The translations under genes and the position numbers were made by a program. 64,000 nt of DNA from Streptomyces phaeoluteigriseus (lineage in GTDB: Bacteria > Actinomycetota > Actinomycetes > Streptomycetales > Streptomycetaceae). Positions within the stretch are counted from its first letter, which is position 1. Each line of letters opens with the position of its first letter. The notes under the pieces are model-generated. The model did no database searches. It saw only the letters and a list, made by a program, of their open reading frames with translations, and was not told the origin of the DNA. The DNA lies in NCBI RefSeq assembly GCF_001896135.2, contig NZ_MPOH02000011.1:1236858-1300857 (forward strand), in the 5' to 3' direction. Below are positions 55,393 through 64,000 of this stretch, piece by piece.

Positions 55393-56115
55393 TCAGCCCT
55401 CGGCGGAACGGGCCAGGACGTCCGTGACCTGCCGGTGGACGACCTCCCTGGCCTCTGCGGGCAGGGCGCCGAACTCCGTGCGGTCCAGGGTGCCCAGCGC
55501 CTCCTCGGGGCCGGCCCCGCACGGGACGCTCTCGTTGAGCACCTCGTAGCCGTCGCGGGCGGCGACCCGCAGCAGCCTGCGACCGTCGCCGTCGGCGTGG
55601 ACGGCGGTCGCCACGACGAAGGGCGGCGGGCCGCCCGCGTCCGCGGGAACCTTGTGGTATCCGCTCACGACGGGTTCACGCCAGCGCAGGCCGAGCAGGA
55701 GATGCCGCTTGGCCACGACCTCGGCGAGGTCGGTCTCGTACACCCGGTCGGTCTCGAGCACCGTGGCCCGCGCGTCCAGGACGAGGGCGGCGGGCAGCAG
55801 ACAACGCAGGGTGCTGCCGACGATGTTGCCGCCGACGGTGGCGGTCCTCCGTACGGCTCCGGTGCCGACGGTGGAGGCGGCCCGGCGCAACACCTCCGGC
55901 ACCTCGGCGTCGATGCGGTGCAGCACCACGGCCGCGCCGAGCGTCCCGCGCCCGACCGCGTTGGCCGCGGGCAAGTCACGCAGGGACATGGCCAGTTCGG
56001 GGAAACCGTCCCGCTGCCAGGTGGCCCACACGAGAGTGGCCCCGCCTATCGGTACAGCACCCTCAGCGAGGCATTCCTGCGCTTCGGACATGGAGGTGGG
56101 AAGACGCAACAACAC
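55393..56115 (-). CDS. FAD-binding subunit of a xanthine/CO dehydrogenase-type enzyme
   Basis: 240 aa, medium subunit (CutM/CoxM type). The FAD-binding motifs are PIGGATLVWATWQRDGFPE and RRTATVGGNIVGS, the latter matching the T-I-G-G-N signature as TVGGN. The C-terminal domain has DAGGPPPFVVATAV and DRTEFGALPAEAREVV. No molybdopterin or iron-sulfur subunit is encoded beside it, so it is an orphan or pairs with a distant operon. GTG start at 56115. Confidence 0.8.
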   Translation of the reverse strand: MLLRLPTSMSEAQECLAEGAVPIGGATLVWATWQRDGFPELAMSLRDLPAANAVGRGTLGAAVVLHRIDAEVPEVLRRAASTVGTGAVRRTATVGGNIVGSTLRCLLPAALVLDARATVLETDRVYETDLAEVVAKRHLLLGLRWREPVVSGYHKVPADAGGPPPFVVATAVHADGDGRRLLRVAARDGYEVLNESVPCGAGPEEALGTLDRTEFGALPAEAREVVHRQVTDVLARSAEG

Positions 56116-56371
56116 GGCGACCGACCTGCCTTCCCGGGGAAGTTGGCGGTGCGGACCGACGCCTCCGCCATGTGATCACTGGCAGAGCGCATTCTGCCCA
56201 CGCCTCTGGGGGCGCGTACAGGGCTCACTGACGCGCTGTGTGCGCCCCTCGTGTGGGTGGCGACCGTGGGTGGCAGCCGTGGCCCCGTGGGCGCCGGCCG
56301 TCGGTACCGGCCGTCGGTACCGGCGCGCAAAATCCGTTGCGGCCCGTGTCTCCTCCCCGGACCCTGCCTTC
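56116..56371. other. 256-bp divergent promoter region
   Basis: Contains a 13-bp direct repeat GGCCGTCGGTACC in tandem near 56296-56321, flanked by GGC-rich runs. AT-richer sequence at 56330-56345 may be part of the GNAT promoter. Nothing else is recognised. Confidence 0.45.
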
Positions 56372-57298
56372 ATGTCCTACGTCCTTCGTTCGGCCACGCT
56401 CGCCGACGCACCCGCCGTCACCGACCTGCTCAACGCGGTCGACCTGATCGAGATCGGCCGTCCCGAGACGGACCTGCACACCGTCGAGGCCGATCTGAAG
56501 CACCCGGAGACGGACCTCGCCCAGGACTCCTGGCTCGCCTTCGACGGGGATCGACTGGTGGCCTACGGCCTGCTGTGGGACGAGTCGTCCGGCGAGCGCG
56601 TGGACATCGACCACTACGTCCTGCCCGAGCACCAGCAGGCCGGCCGGCTCCTGTTGGAGGCGATGGAGGCCAGGGCGCTGCGCAAGGCCGTCGAGAACGG
56701 TTGCGCGCGAGCGGTGGTCCATCTGCACCTCAACGTGCGGCCCACCCTCGACACCGAGGTGATCCGCGGTCGCGGCTGGTCCGTCGTACGGCGTTACCAC
56801 GTGCTGCGCCGCCCCCTGGACCGGGCCGCGGACCTCGCGCCCGTGCCGCCCGCGGGCGTGCGGGTGCGGGCCTGCGCCGACGAGGCCGACCGCAGGCGGG
56901 TGCACGAGCTGTACCAGGCGAGCTTCGCCGGGCACTTCGACTTCCAGCCGCGCGGCTACGAGCAGTGGCTGCACGACGTCGACGCGCAGGGCCTTGACTG
57001 GTCACTGGTGTGGATCGCCGCCACGGACGGACTCGGCGACACCGGTTTCCTGCTGGCGCGCGACGACCGTGAGGCCATGGCCTGGATCCGCAGCATCGGT
57101 GTGGTGCGCGAGGCCCGCGGCCGGGGTCTCGCCGGACTGCTGCTGCGGCACGCCTTCGCGGCCTTCGCCGCGCGGGGCCGGGACACGGTGGGCCTGGGGG
57201 TGGACACCTCGAACACCACCGGCGCACCCGAGCTGTACGCGCGCAACGGGATGACCGTGCACTACGCCGTCGACACGTGGGAGGCGGTACTGACGTGA
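56372..57298 (+). CDS. GNAT-family N-acetyltransferase with two GNAT folds
   Basis: 308 aa in two halves: a first domain (SYVLRSATLADAPAVTDLL, ESSGERVDIDHYVLPEHQQAG) and a second, more complete one with the acetyl-CoA loop VVREARGRGLAGLLLRHAF. GLGVDTSNTTGAPELYARNG is the typical C-terminal end. The arrangement resembles MshD-type enzymes (mycothiol synthase) but the gene is not clearly MshD. It acetylates an unknown small molecule. ATG at 56372. Confidence 0.82.
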   Translation: MSYVLRSATLADAPAVTDLLNAVDLIEIGRPETDLHTVEADLKHPETDLAQDSWLAFDGDRLVAYGLLWDESSGERVDIDHYVLPEHQQAGRLLLEAMEARALRKAVENGCARAVVHLHLNVRPTLDTEVIRGRGWSVVRRYHVLRRPLDRAADLAPVPPAGVRVRACADEADRRRVHELYQASFAGHFDFQPRGYEQWLHDVDAQGLDWSLVWIAATDGLGDTGFLLARDDREAMAWIRSIGVVREARGRGLAGLLLRHAFAAFAARGRDTVGLGVDTSNTTGAPELYARNGMTVHYAVDTWEAVLT

Positions 57299-57320
57299 GC
57301 GCGTCTCCCCTCCGTCCGGT

Positions 57321-58505
57321 TCAGTCCCCGAGGGCCAGCCAGGGCCGCGGGTCGGCGTAGTAGCCGTCGTGGACGACCTCGAAGTGCAGGTGCGGGCCGG
57401 TGGACAGGCCCGTCGAGCCGACCCTGCCGATCGGGGTGCCGGTCCGCACGCTCTGCCCGGCGGCGACGCCGAGGACGGAGAGGTGGCTGTAGGTGGTCTC
57501 CAGCCGTTTGCCGTCGATGGTGCCGTGGTCGATGACGATGCGGTTGCCGTACGCCCTGGTCATGGCCGCGAAGACGACCCGGCCGTCGCGGGCGGCCGCG
57601 ACCTGCGCTCCCTGCGGCGCGCCGAAGTCCACTCCGGTGTGCAGCTTGGTCACGCCGGTGAGGGGGTGCTGGCGGGAGCCGTAGGGGGAGGTGATGAGGA
57701 GGGTGGTCACGGGTGGGGCCAGGATCGCGTCGGCGGGGCCGCCGCCGGCCGGAGTCTCACGGTCGAACGCCTCGTAGCGCGGGAGGAGTCGCTTCACCTC
57801 GGCGAGGTAGGTCCGGGCCCCGGCGGGCACGCGGCCGGCCGCGGCGACCTCCCGGCCGCCCACGGCGAACGCGGCGAGGGTGAGGTCCACCAGGTCGCCG
57901 GTGACGGTGCCGTCGGTCCTGAGGTCGGTGACCTCCCCGGCGAGGGCACAGTCCTGGCGACCGAGCGCCATGATGGCGTCGGCGGGGTCGCGGGGCGAGG
58001 AGTTCCCGTTGCCGTCGTCGTCCTTGCCCCAGGTCCGCCACTCCGCGTCCGTGAATCCGGCGATGCCCTGCTCGCCGGAGAGCCGGCCGGTGTCGTCCCG
58101 CCAGCCGGAGAGCTGGTCGATCTGCGCGGCGAGCACGGACGGCGTGACCACGGTGCATCCGGCCGCGGCCTTGCGCAGCCACGGCACGTAGGTCTCGTTC
58201 ACCCCCGGCACGGTGACCTGCTGCCCGTCCGCCCCCGGTGTCCGGTCGGAGGGCAGCCCACCGGTCAGCGCGAGGAACCCGGCCACCCCGGACAGGGTGA
58301 GCAGACCGGGCAGCACCAGGAAGGTGAAGGCTCCGGGGCCACGTCTGCGGGGGCGGGGGGTGGACTGCGGCGGCGGGGGTTGCGGCGGCGCGGACTGCGG
58401 CGGGGTGAGGGCGGCCGGATCTGCGGCGACACCGGGAGACCGCTCCCCCGCCGAGCCCTCCTCCGGGCGCTCCGGGCGCGTCTCGACGGCCCCGCTCTCG
58501 CTCAT
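57321..58505 (-). CDS. M23-family peptidoglycan endopeptidase with lytic-transglycosylase-like module
   Basis: 394 aa. A cytoplasmic Pro-rich tail of about 55 residues, one membrane helix (FTFLVLPGLLTLSGVAGFLAL), then an extracellular SLT-like domain (VPWLRKAAAGC, SGEQGIAGFTDAEW, DAIMALGRQDCAL). The M23 metallopeptidase ends the protein, with zinc ligands in KLHTGVDFGAPQG and GPHLHFEV. It cleaves peptide cross-links in the cell wall. The transglycosylase part lacks an obvious catalytic Glu in the usual E-S motif and may only bind glycan. ATG at 58505. Confidence 0.87.
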   Translation of the reverse strand: MSESGAVETRPERPEEGSAGERSPGVAADPAALTPPQSAPPQPPPPQSTPRPRRRGPGAFTFLVLPGLLTLSGVAGFLALTGGLPSDRTPGADGQQVTVPGVNETYVPWLRKAAAGCTVVTPSVLAAQIDQLSGWRDDTGRLSGEQGIAGFTDAEWRTWGKDDDGNGNSSPRDPADAIMALGRQDCALAGEVTDLRTDGTVTGDLVDLTLAAFAVGGREVAAAGRVPAGARTYLAEVKRLLPRYEAFDRETPAGGGPADAILAPPVTTLLITSPYGSRQHPLTGVTKLHTGVDFGAPQGAQVAAARDGRVVFAAMTRAYGNRIVIDHGTIDGKRLETTYSHLSVLGVAAGQSVRTGTPIGRVGSTGLSTGPHLHFEVVHDGYYADPRPWLALGD

Positions 58506-58549
58506 GCGACGGGCCGTCGGGGGGAGTTGCTCGTGCTCACGGGCGGACG

Positions 58550-59674
58550 CTAGCGCGGGGAGCGGACGGAGTCATCGGACGGGGAGGCAGAGGCGGATGT
58601 TCCCAGGGGCAGACCTGGTGCGTCCGGGCGGGCGCCGTGGGGGACGGGGAAGCCGGGTGCCGGTGACGTGGGCGGTATCCGGGCCGGGGTGGGCGGGCCC
58701 GGTGCCGGGACGGACGAGAGCGCTGCCGGGGCGGTGCGGGCGGGCCGGTGACGGCGGGCCAGCCACAGCACGGCGGCGGTGTACAGGGCGACTCCGGTCA
58801 GGTCGAGGGCGACGAGTTCCCAGGGCGCGTCGGCGGCGGTGTCGTCGCTCTCGAGGCCGTCGACGACGAAGGCCGCGGCGGCGAAGGCGAAGAGGTTGTT
58901 GACGGCGTGCAGCCCGATGGCCGCCTCCAGCCCGCCGGTACGCACGGTCAGCCAGCCCGCGACGGCCCCGAAGACCACCAGGTCGGCGAAGCCCCAGGGG
59001 GTGCCCCAGCCGTGGGCGGCGGCGAACAGCACCGCCTGGGGCACGATCGCCGGCCAGGGTGAGCGCAGGAAGGCGCCGACGGCCTGGATGAGCCAGCCAC
59101 GGAAGGCGTACTCCTCGGCCGCCGCCTGAAGGGGCACCAGCACGACCAGCATGGCCAGGGCCGGCCCGAAGACCGCCCAGCCCGCCCACTGTTGCTCCGG
59201 CCCGTCCTGCGCGGGCAGCAGGAGCATCGCCCCGGTGGTCAGGGCGAGGATCGGCAGCGCCACGAGCAGGCACCGGCCGAGCCACCGCCACCGCAGTCCG
59301 CCCGTCACGGAGGAGACCGTGCCGGCCGGGCGGCGGCCGATCCAGCGGACCGCGAGCAGCACGAGGGGGATGGCGACGGCGAGCATCGTCAGATCGACGG
59401 CGGTGGTCGTCACCGGGCCGAACTCCACGGTTCCGTCCGGGCCTTCACGGTAGCCCCGGGCCACTCCCACGGCGGAGACGAGGACGTAGAGCAACCCGAC
59501 CGTCACCGTGTACGTCACCGCCACGAACAGCGTGCCCAGCACGGGCCGCCACCATCGGTGACGTGCCGAGATCCGGGCCAGCCGGTGATAGCCGAGCGGT
59601 TCGGCGGGCAGGCCCGGCGGCGGGGCGGGAAGGAATCCGGGGAAGTACGGTGCGGTGGCGGACGGGTTCGTCAT
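58550..59674 (-). CDS. CPBP-family intramembrane metalloprotease
   Basis: 374 aa with seven or eight membrane helices. The metal-binding motifs are AAAEEYAFRGWLIQ (E-E-x-x-x-R), FAAAHGW and LHAVNNLFAF. Bacterial CPBP proteases process lipids or bacteriocin-like peptides and give self-immunity in some systems. The C-terminal 55 residues are Pro/Ala/Ser-rich and disordered. ATG at 59674. Divergent from the sensor kinase gene. Confidence 0.86.
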   Translation of the reverse strand: MTNPSATAPYFPGFLPAPPPGLPAEPLGYHRLARISARHRWWRPVLGTLFVAVTYTVTVGLLYVLVSAVGVARGYREGPDGTVEFGPVTTTAVDLTMLAVAIPLVLLAVRWIGRRPAGTVSSVTGGLRWRWLGRCLLVALPILALTTGAMLLLPAQDGPEQQWAGWAVFGPALAMLVVLVPLQAAAEEYAFRGWLIQAVGAFLRSPWPAIVPQAVLFAAAHGWGTPWGFADLVVFGAVAGWLTVRTGGLEAAIGLHAVNNLFAFAAAAFVVDGLESDDTAADAPWELVALDLTGVALYTAAVLWLARRHRPARTAPAALSSVPAPGPPTPARIPPTSPAPGFPVPHGARPDAPGLPLGTSASASPSDDSVRSPR

Positions 59675-59815
59675 GGCGGCAAGCCTCGCCGACCGCCCGT
59701 CCCCGGTCATCGGTCCGGCGCAGGAAGGGCACCTCCATCGCAGGGTGGAGAGCGGCTTCGTACCGGGGGGGGGCGGGTGCAGCCCGGTCGTGGCGCGACC
59801 TACGCTCGCTGCTAC

Positions 59816-61779
59816 ATGGAGACGATACGCAACTGGGTGCTCCCCGCCCTGCTCGCTGCCGGACAGCTCGCCTGGCTGGGGACCGGCGCGGAACTGGCCG
59901 GCGAGGAGGTGCCCGGGTCGCCCGGCTCGCCGCCGTCCTGGCCGCCCTGGCCGTCGAGACCGTCGCGCTGGGCCGTCGGCGGCAGGCGCCGGTCCGGACC
60001 CTGGCCTGGACGCTCGGCACGCTCGTCCTCGGCCAAGTAGTTTGGCAGGACGGCTACTTCGGGCTCGGTGCGCTGGTCTCGCTGTACTCGGTCGCCGTCC
60101 GCCGGCCCGTGCCCGTGACCCTCCGCGCGGTCGCCGCGGTCGTGGCCGCCGAGTGGCTGCTGTCGCTCGTCCATGTCGGGATACGGCCGGCGCTCGCCAC
60201 CGAATGGGCGCTCGGCGCGCTGGTGTACGTGGCGTGCGCGGGGCTCGGCGAAGCCCGCCGCCAGTGGGTCGGAGGGCGGGCGGCCGCGGCCCGTCGGCTG
60301 GCAGGCGCGCAGGAGACGCGGCGGCGTGCGGCCGAGACCGAACGGCGGCGCCTGGCCCGCGAGTTGCACGACGTGAGCGCCCACCATCTGACCTCCGTCG
60401 TCATCACCGCCGACGCCGCCCGCCGACTGGGCGACCGCAGACCCGAGTTGACGGCGGAGGCACTGTCGTTCGCGGAGCGCACCGGCATCGAGACGCTGAC
60501 CACGCTGCGGCGGCTCGTCGGGCTGATGCGGGACGCCGACGGCGCCGACACCCGTCCGATGACCGCGCGCATCGAGGAACTCATGGCCGGGTTCGGTCGG
60601 TTGGGGAGGCCGATAGATGCCGATCTCCCCGACGACCTGGCCGGTCCGGCGGCGGAGGCCGTGTACGGCATCGTCCGCGAGGCGCTCACCAACGCCCTGC
60701 GTCACGCGCCGGGTTGTGCCACGCACGTGGGCGTCCGGCGCGGGGTCGGCCTCCTTGAGCTGACCGTTGACAACGCTCCGCCGCGCGGCAGCGTGACGTC
60801 CGGGGCGGGCGGTCTCGGATCGGGCCGCGGGCTCGTGGGGATGCGGGAGCGGGCGGCGGCCGTCGGCGGGGAGCTGACGGCCGGACCGCGGCCGGACGGC
60901 GGCTGGCGGGTCCGGGCCACTCTCCCCGACCTCACCGGGCCCTGGGACCCGCCCGGGGGAACGGACCGGCCGGGGCTGCTGCGGGAGCAGCGGCTGGCCG
61001 ATCCGGCCCTGGTGTTCGCCGGAGCGGTGCTGCCTCTGGCGTTCGCCCTGGTCGTCGCGGAGGACTGGACGGCCGCGAGCCTGCGCGGCGCGCTGCCCGG
61101 TCTACTCGTCCTGGCCGCGCTGCTGACCGTCCACGCGCTGCCGCTGCTGTGGCGGCGGCGCGCCCCCTGGGCGGCTCTCCTCGGGGTGCTGGCCACGTCC
61201 TGGCTGTGGCCGTCGGCGGTCGTCCTGGGTGTCATACCGGCGCGGGTGTCCGAATTCCTCGACGCGGGAGCCCTCACGGAGCTGCTGGCCGTGTACGCGA
61301 TCGGGGTCTACGGCGGTGGCGCCGACCGTACCTGGCCGGCCTGGGTTCTGTCGGCGGTGTCGCTCTCCTCGGTTCTGGTGGTCACGGCCGCCGCCGAGGG
61401 CAGTCTGACGGGGGCGGGCTCGGTACGGCTCACCGCCGTGATGCTGTTCCTGCTGCTGGTCGTCATGGCGGCCGCGGCGCTGGCGGCCCTGTGGGGGGCC
61501 GGGCTGGCCGTGCGCCGCCGGCGCCTGCGGATGCTGGCCGTCGACGACCACGAGCTGACCACCTGGCTGTGGCACGCGGAGCGGGCGGCGGACGCCGAAC
61601 GGTGGCGGCTGGCGGCGAAGTTGCGCGACGCGGTGCTGAGGCACACGTCCGCCGTGGTCGAACACGCCCGGCAGGGGCGGCTGGAGGAGGTGGCCGCCGA
61701 GGCCCGCTCGGCGCTGGCCGCCATGCGCGAACTCCTGCACGGCCTGAACGCGTCGGAGCGACGGGGCGGGGAGGAGTAG
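59816..61779 (+). CDS. Sensor histidine kinase with a degenerate second DHp module (frameshifted)
   Basis: 654 aa after repair. First module: five hydrophobic helices, then the H-box RRRLARELHDVSAHHLTS with the phospho-His, and an HATPase domain (EALTNALRHAPG, GRGLVGMRERAAAVGGEL). Second module: five more helices (FAGAVLPLAFALVVAEDW onward) and a C-terminal segment ERWRLAAKLRDAVLRHTSAV that mimics an H-box but has Arg for the key His and no ATPase domain after it. One C is missing near 59910 (CCC read in GTGCCCGGG). ATG at 59816. The cognate regulator follows 304 bp downstream. Confidence 0.8.
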
Positions 61780-62083
61780 GCACGCCTCGCACCGCTTCTC
61801 ACCGCCTCCCGAGGCACCGCAATGCCGCTGCCGCCCCCCGTCCGGCACGGGAGCGGTCACCGCGTCCACCGCGAGGATGCCCGCGTGGAGGTCGGCACGG
61901 CTGCCCCGGGTGGGGTACTCGTCCGCGACACAGGCCCCGGGCTCTCGGTCCCCTGACCGTCCGCGCCGTACGCCTGTGCCCCTCCGCTGCGTGGTCCCCA
62001 CGAACCGGCCGGTATCGTGACCGTGTTGCTGTCGGTCCGGGGAAGTCCGGGCCCGTTCAGGAGGTGGCCCCGTCGTCACGCGT
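61780..62083. other. 304-bp gap between kinase and regulator
   Basis: The gap is long for a kinase-regulator pair. On the minus strand about 61860-61960 there is a short stretch with codon-like third-position bias (it reads ADEYPTRGSRADLHAGILAV) that could be a gene relic. No start, stop or family confirms it. AGGAGG at 62058-62063 sits about 20 nt before the regulator start chosen below. Confidence 0.4.
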
Positions 62084-62743
62084 GTGATGGTCGTCGACGA
62101 CCAGGCGGTGGTCCGTGCCGGATTCGCCGCCATCGTGGACGCCGAGCCCGATCTGACCGTGGTCGCCGAGGCCGGTGACGGGGCGTCGGCCGTGGCGCTG
62201 GCCGCCGACGAGCGACCCGACCTGGTGCTGATGGACATCCGCATGCCCGGCATGGACGGCCTCACCGCGACCCGTCTCGTCACCGCGGCGCCGAACGGCC
62301 CGCGGGTGCTGGTGCTGACCACCTTCGACCTGGACGCCTACGTGTACGAGGCGTTGCGCGCCGGGGCGTCCGGGTTCCTGCTCAAGGACGCCCATCCCGA
62401 GGATCTGCTGTCCGCGATCCGGGTCGTGGCCGCCGGGGAGGGCATCCTGGCCCCGACCGTGACCCGCAGGCTGATCGACACCTTCGCGCAGGGTGCGCCC
62501 CGGCCGCCCTCCGTCACCGGTTCGCTGTCCACGCTCACGCCCCGTGAGAAGGAGGTCCTGCTGCATATCGCGGCGGGGCTGGCCAACGCCGAGATCGGTG
62601 CCGCGCTCGGGGTGACCACGGGCACGGTGAAGACCCATGTGAACGCCCTGCTGTCCAAGTTGGGGCTGCGCGACCGGGTGCAGGCGACGATCCTGGCGTA
62701 CGAGAGCGGGCTGGTCCGGCCGAGCGGCACCTCCGAGGCGTAG
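62084..62743 (+). CDS. NarL/LuxR-family response regulator
   Basis: 219 aa. The receiver domain (MVVDDQAVVRAGFAAIVD, phospho-Asp in LVLMDIRMPGMDG, Lys in GFLLKDAHPEDLL) is complete, and the LuxR HTH is intact (LTPREKEVLLHIAAGLAN, GTVKTHVNALLSKLGL). It should be the partner of the kinase upstream on the same strand. Start uncertain: GTG at 62084 (or ATG 62087) is 20 nt from AGGAGG, while codons VTR just before them are not a start; a small sequence error could hide the true start. Confidence 0.85.
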   Translation: MMVVDDQAVVRAGFAAIVDAEPDLTVVAEAGDGASAVALAADERPDLVLMDIRMPGMDGLTATRLVTAAPNGPRVLVLTTFDLDAYVYEALRAGASGFLLKDAHPEDLLSAIRVVAAGEGILAPTVTRRLIDTFAQGAPRPPSVTGSLSTLTPREKEVLLHIAAGLANAEIGAALGVTTGTVKTHVNALLSKLGLRDRVQATILAYESGLVRPSGTSEA

Positions 62744-62822
62744 GGCTGTCCGTGGTCCCTGCTAGAAAGGGCGCCCCGGCCGGCACCACGTCGGCCGTCG
62801 TGCGAGCCGGAGGCTCTTGAGC

Positions 62823-63790
62823 ATGGACCACATAGCGGAACTGCACGGCCTGCCCGTCCACCACTTCCCGGCCCCGGGGCAGGACGCGGGGACGTTACCG
62901 GCGGCGGAGACGGTCGCCTGGCGGCTGTCCGCGGACGAGGACCGGGGCGGTGAGTCGTTCGAGGAGGGCTGGGAGCGCTTCCTGCACACCGTGGACCCCG
63001 CGCGGGTGCGGGCCCTGGTGCTGGGGGTCGGCGCCTACGGCAGCGAATTGGACGCCGCCGATCCCGCGACGACGGCGAAACTGCTCGCCGACGCCGCCGG
63101 CCGCCTGACCGGGCTGGAGGCCCTCTACCTCGCCGACCTCACCTTCGAGGAGTGCGAGCTGTCCTGGATCGTCCAGGGCGACGTGACCCCGATCCTCGCC
63201 GCCTACCCGCGGCTCGAGGAACTCGCGGTGCGCGGATCGAACGGCGGGTTCGACGGCGAGCCGGGGCTGGACTTCGCCCCGATCCGTCACGAGCGTCTGC
63301 GCACACTGCGGTTCGAGAACGGAGGTCTGCCCTCCTCGGTGGCCCGCGGTGTCGCCGCCTCGGATCTGCCCGCGCTGGAACGGCTGGACATGTGGCTCGG
63401 CACGGAGGACTACGGCCGTTCCGCCTCCGTCGCCGATCTCGCGCCCGTCCTGGACGGCGGCCGGCTGCCGCCCTGCGCGACCTGGGCCTGCGCAACGCGG
63501 ACATCCAGGACGAGATCGCCGCGGCCGTCGCGGCCGCTCCCGTCGTGGCCCGGCTCTCCACGCTGCGGCTGAGCCTGGGCACCCTCGGCGACGCCGGCGC
63601 CGAGGCGCTGCTCGGCGGCCAGCCCCTGACGCACCTGGCGGAACTCGACCTCCACCACCACTACCTGTCCGAGCCGATGACGGGCCGCCTGCGTGAGGCG
63701 CTGGAGCCGTCCGGCGTGCGGGTCGACCTCGACGACCGCCAGAGGGCGGACGCCGAGGGCCACGGGCGGTACGTGTCAGCCGGGGAGTGA
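62823..63790 (+). CDS. Second STM4015-family leucine-rich-repeat protein (frameshifted)
   Basis: 322 aa after repair. It shares the layout of the STM4015 gene at 52505: the N-terminal DHIAELHGLPVHHFPAPG, then ECELSWIVQGDVTPILAAYP, LERLDMWLGTEDYG and LTHLAELDLHHHYLSEPM at the end. One base is missing near 63469 (GGCTGCCG reading into CCCTGCGC); adding it joins GGRLP to ALRDLGLRNADIQD. It has no STM4011-4014 partners beside it; pyc is convergent next door. ATG at 62823 (GGAGG about 10 nt upstream); TTG at 62817 is possible. Confidence 0.82.
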
Positions 63791-63796
63791 CCGGCT

Positions 63797-63831
63797 GCCG
63801 GCCGGGGCGGACCGCGCCCGCCCCGGCCGGC
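63797..63831. terminator. Convergent terminator hairpin
   Basis: A perfect 14-bp stem: GCCGGCCGGGGCGG (63797-63810) and CCGCCCCGGCCGGC (63818-63831), 7-nt loop. It lies directly between the stop of the LRR gene (63790) and the stop of the carboxylase gene (63832). Confidence 0.85.
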
Positions 63832-64000
63832 TCAGCCCACCTCGACGAGCAGGTCGCCGCCCTCCACCTGCTGGATCCGGTTGATGGCCAGCCGGTTGAC
63901 CCGGCCGCCCTGCGGGGCGGTGATGGTGGCCTCCATCTTCATCGCCTCGATGGTGGCGACCGTGGCGCCCGCCGCCACCTCGTCACCCTCGGCGACCGCC
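63832..64000 (-). CDS. pyc: Pyruvate carboxylase, C-terminal biotinyl domain (cut by window edge)
   Basis: Only the last 55 residues are present. The biotin-carrying lysine lies in TIEAMKMEATITAP, and the ending RLAINRIQQVEGGDLLVEVG is that of pyruvate carboxylase, not of acetyl- or propionyl-CoA carboxylase BCCP proteins. Pyruvate carboxylase makes oxaloacetate from pyruvate, CO2 and ATP for anaplerosis. The catalytic domains are outside the window. Confidence 0.8.
   Translation of the reverse strand, partial: AVAEGDEVAAGATVATIEAMKMEATITAPQGGRVNRLAINRIQQVEGGDLLVEVG

Noticed and set aside
61850-61960. Possible gene on the minus strand between kinase and regulator
   Set aside because: Only about 35 codons look coding-like, with no start, stop or family; kept only as a note in the gap entry.

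Overview
The window is a stretch of Streptomyces (Actinomycetota) chromosome. Base composition is very GC-rich with almost exclusively G/C at third codon positions. The gene content is characteristic: a dnaX / small SRP RNA / tRNA-Ser block, a heme-binding HbpS-type protein next to a two-component system, a melC1-melC2 tyrosinase operon, an ABC sugar importer without its own ATPase, a TerD domain, and many LuxR/NarL-type regulators. The left edge cuts dnaX. The right edge cuts a biotin-dependent carboxylase, probably pyruvate carboxylase.

Layout, left half. 1-1.7 kb: dnaX (minus), SRP RNA (minus), tRNA-Ser(GGA) with a strong terminator. 1.7-2.3 kb: remnants of a tyrosine recombinase and a PIN-domain protein, i.e. 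scars of an element integrated at the tRNA. 2.3-5 kb: SenR/SenS-like two-component pair divergent from an HbpS-like secreted heme/iron sensor, with a perfect 24-bp palindrome between. 5-7.1 kb: CopC-CopD-YtkA-like copper protein. 7.2-11.9 kb: a minus-strand operon (penicillin-acylase-like hydrolase, GNAT, cupin, SDR) divergent from a siderophore-interacting flavoprotein, sharing an excellent DmdR/IdeR iron box. 12-19.3 kb: LuxR remnant, TerD-CAP-CAP fusion, TPR protein coupled to a polyprenyl synthase behind a palindromic operator, PLP dehydratase, membrane pseudokinase, then a MITE-like element. 19.5-26.2 kb: serine hydrolase, F420-type oxidoreductase, unknown proteins, aldo/keto reductase and FAD monooxygenase. 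26.6-32.4 kb: melanin genes, SRPBCC protein, RNase HI with a zinc-knuckle tail, VOC, MASE1 and SpoIIE-type phosphatase.

Right half. 32.7-37.2 kb: phosphoglucomutase, PRC-barrel protein, small proteins, acyltransferase. 37.4-46.4 kb: a galactan-utilisation locus (LacI repressor with two 16-bp operators, two permeases, lipoprotein, GH42 beta-galactosidase, secreted GH30 endo-galactanase). A secreted enzyme cuts polymer outside, the ABC system imports oligomers, and GH42 finishes the job inside. 46.5-53.5 kb: the most intriguing system, a six-gene minus-strand operon of STM4015 (LRR), STM4014 (ATP-grasp-like), STM4013 (hydrolase), STM4012 and STM4011 (two radical SAM enzymes) and a CYTH-CHAD protein. 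It is divergent from a two-gene unit ending in a DUF6745 protein with internal repeats. A second STM4015-family gene lies 9 kb away at 62.8 kb. 55.4-62.7 kb: FAD-binding dehydrogenase subunit, GNAT, M23 peptidase, CPBP protease, and a two-module sensor kinase with its response regulator.

Quality note. Eleven otherwise intact genes are broken by small frameshifts. Nearly all are single missing G/C bases in GC runs (copCD, GNAT, acylase, TerD-CAP, monooxygenase, pgm, STM4013, STM4014 twice, sensor kinase, second STM4015). The kinase-like gene has +1 or -2 instead. Repairing each restores a normal-length family member and usually the overlapping start/stop with its neighbour. I therefore treat these as genes with probable sequencing errors, not decayed pseudogenes.
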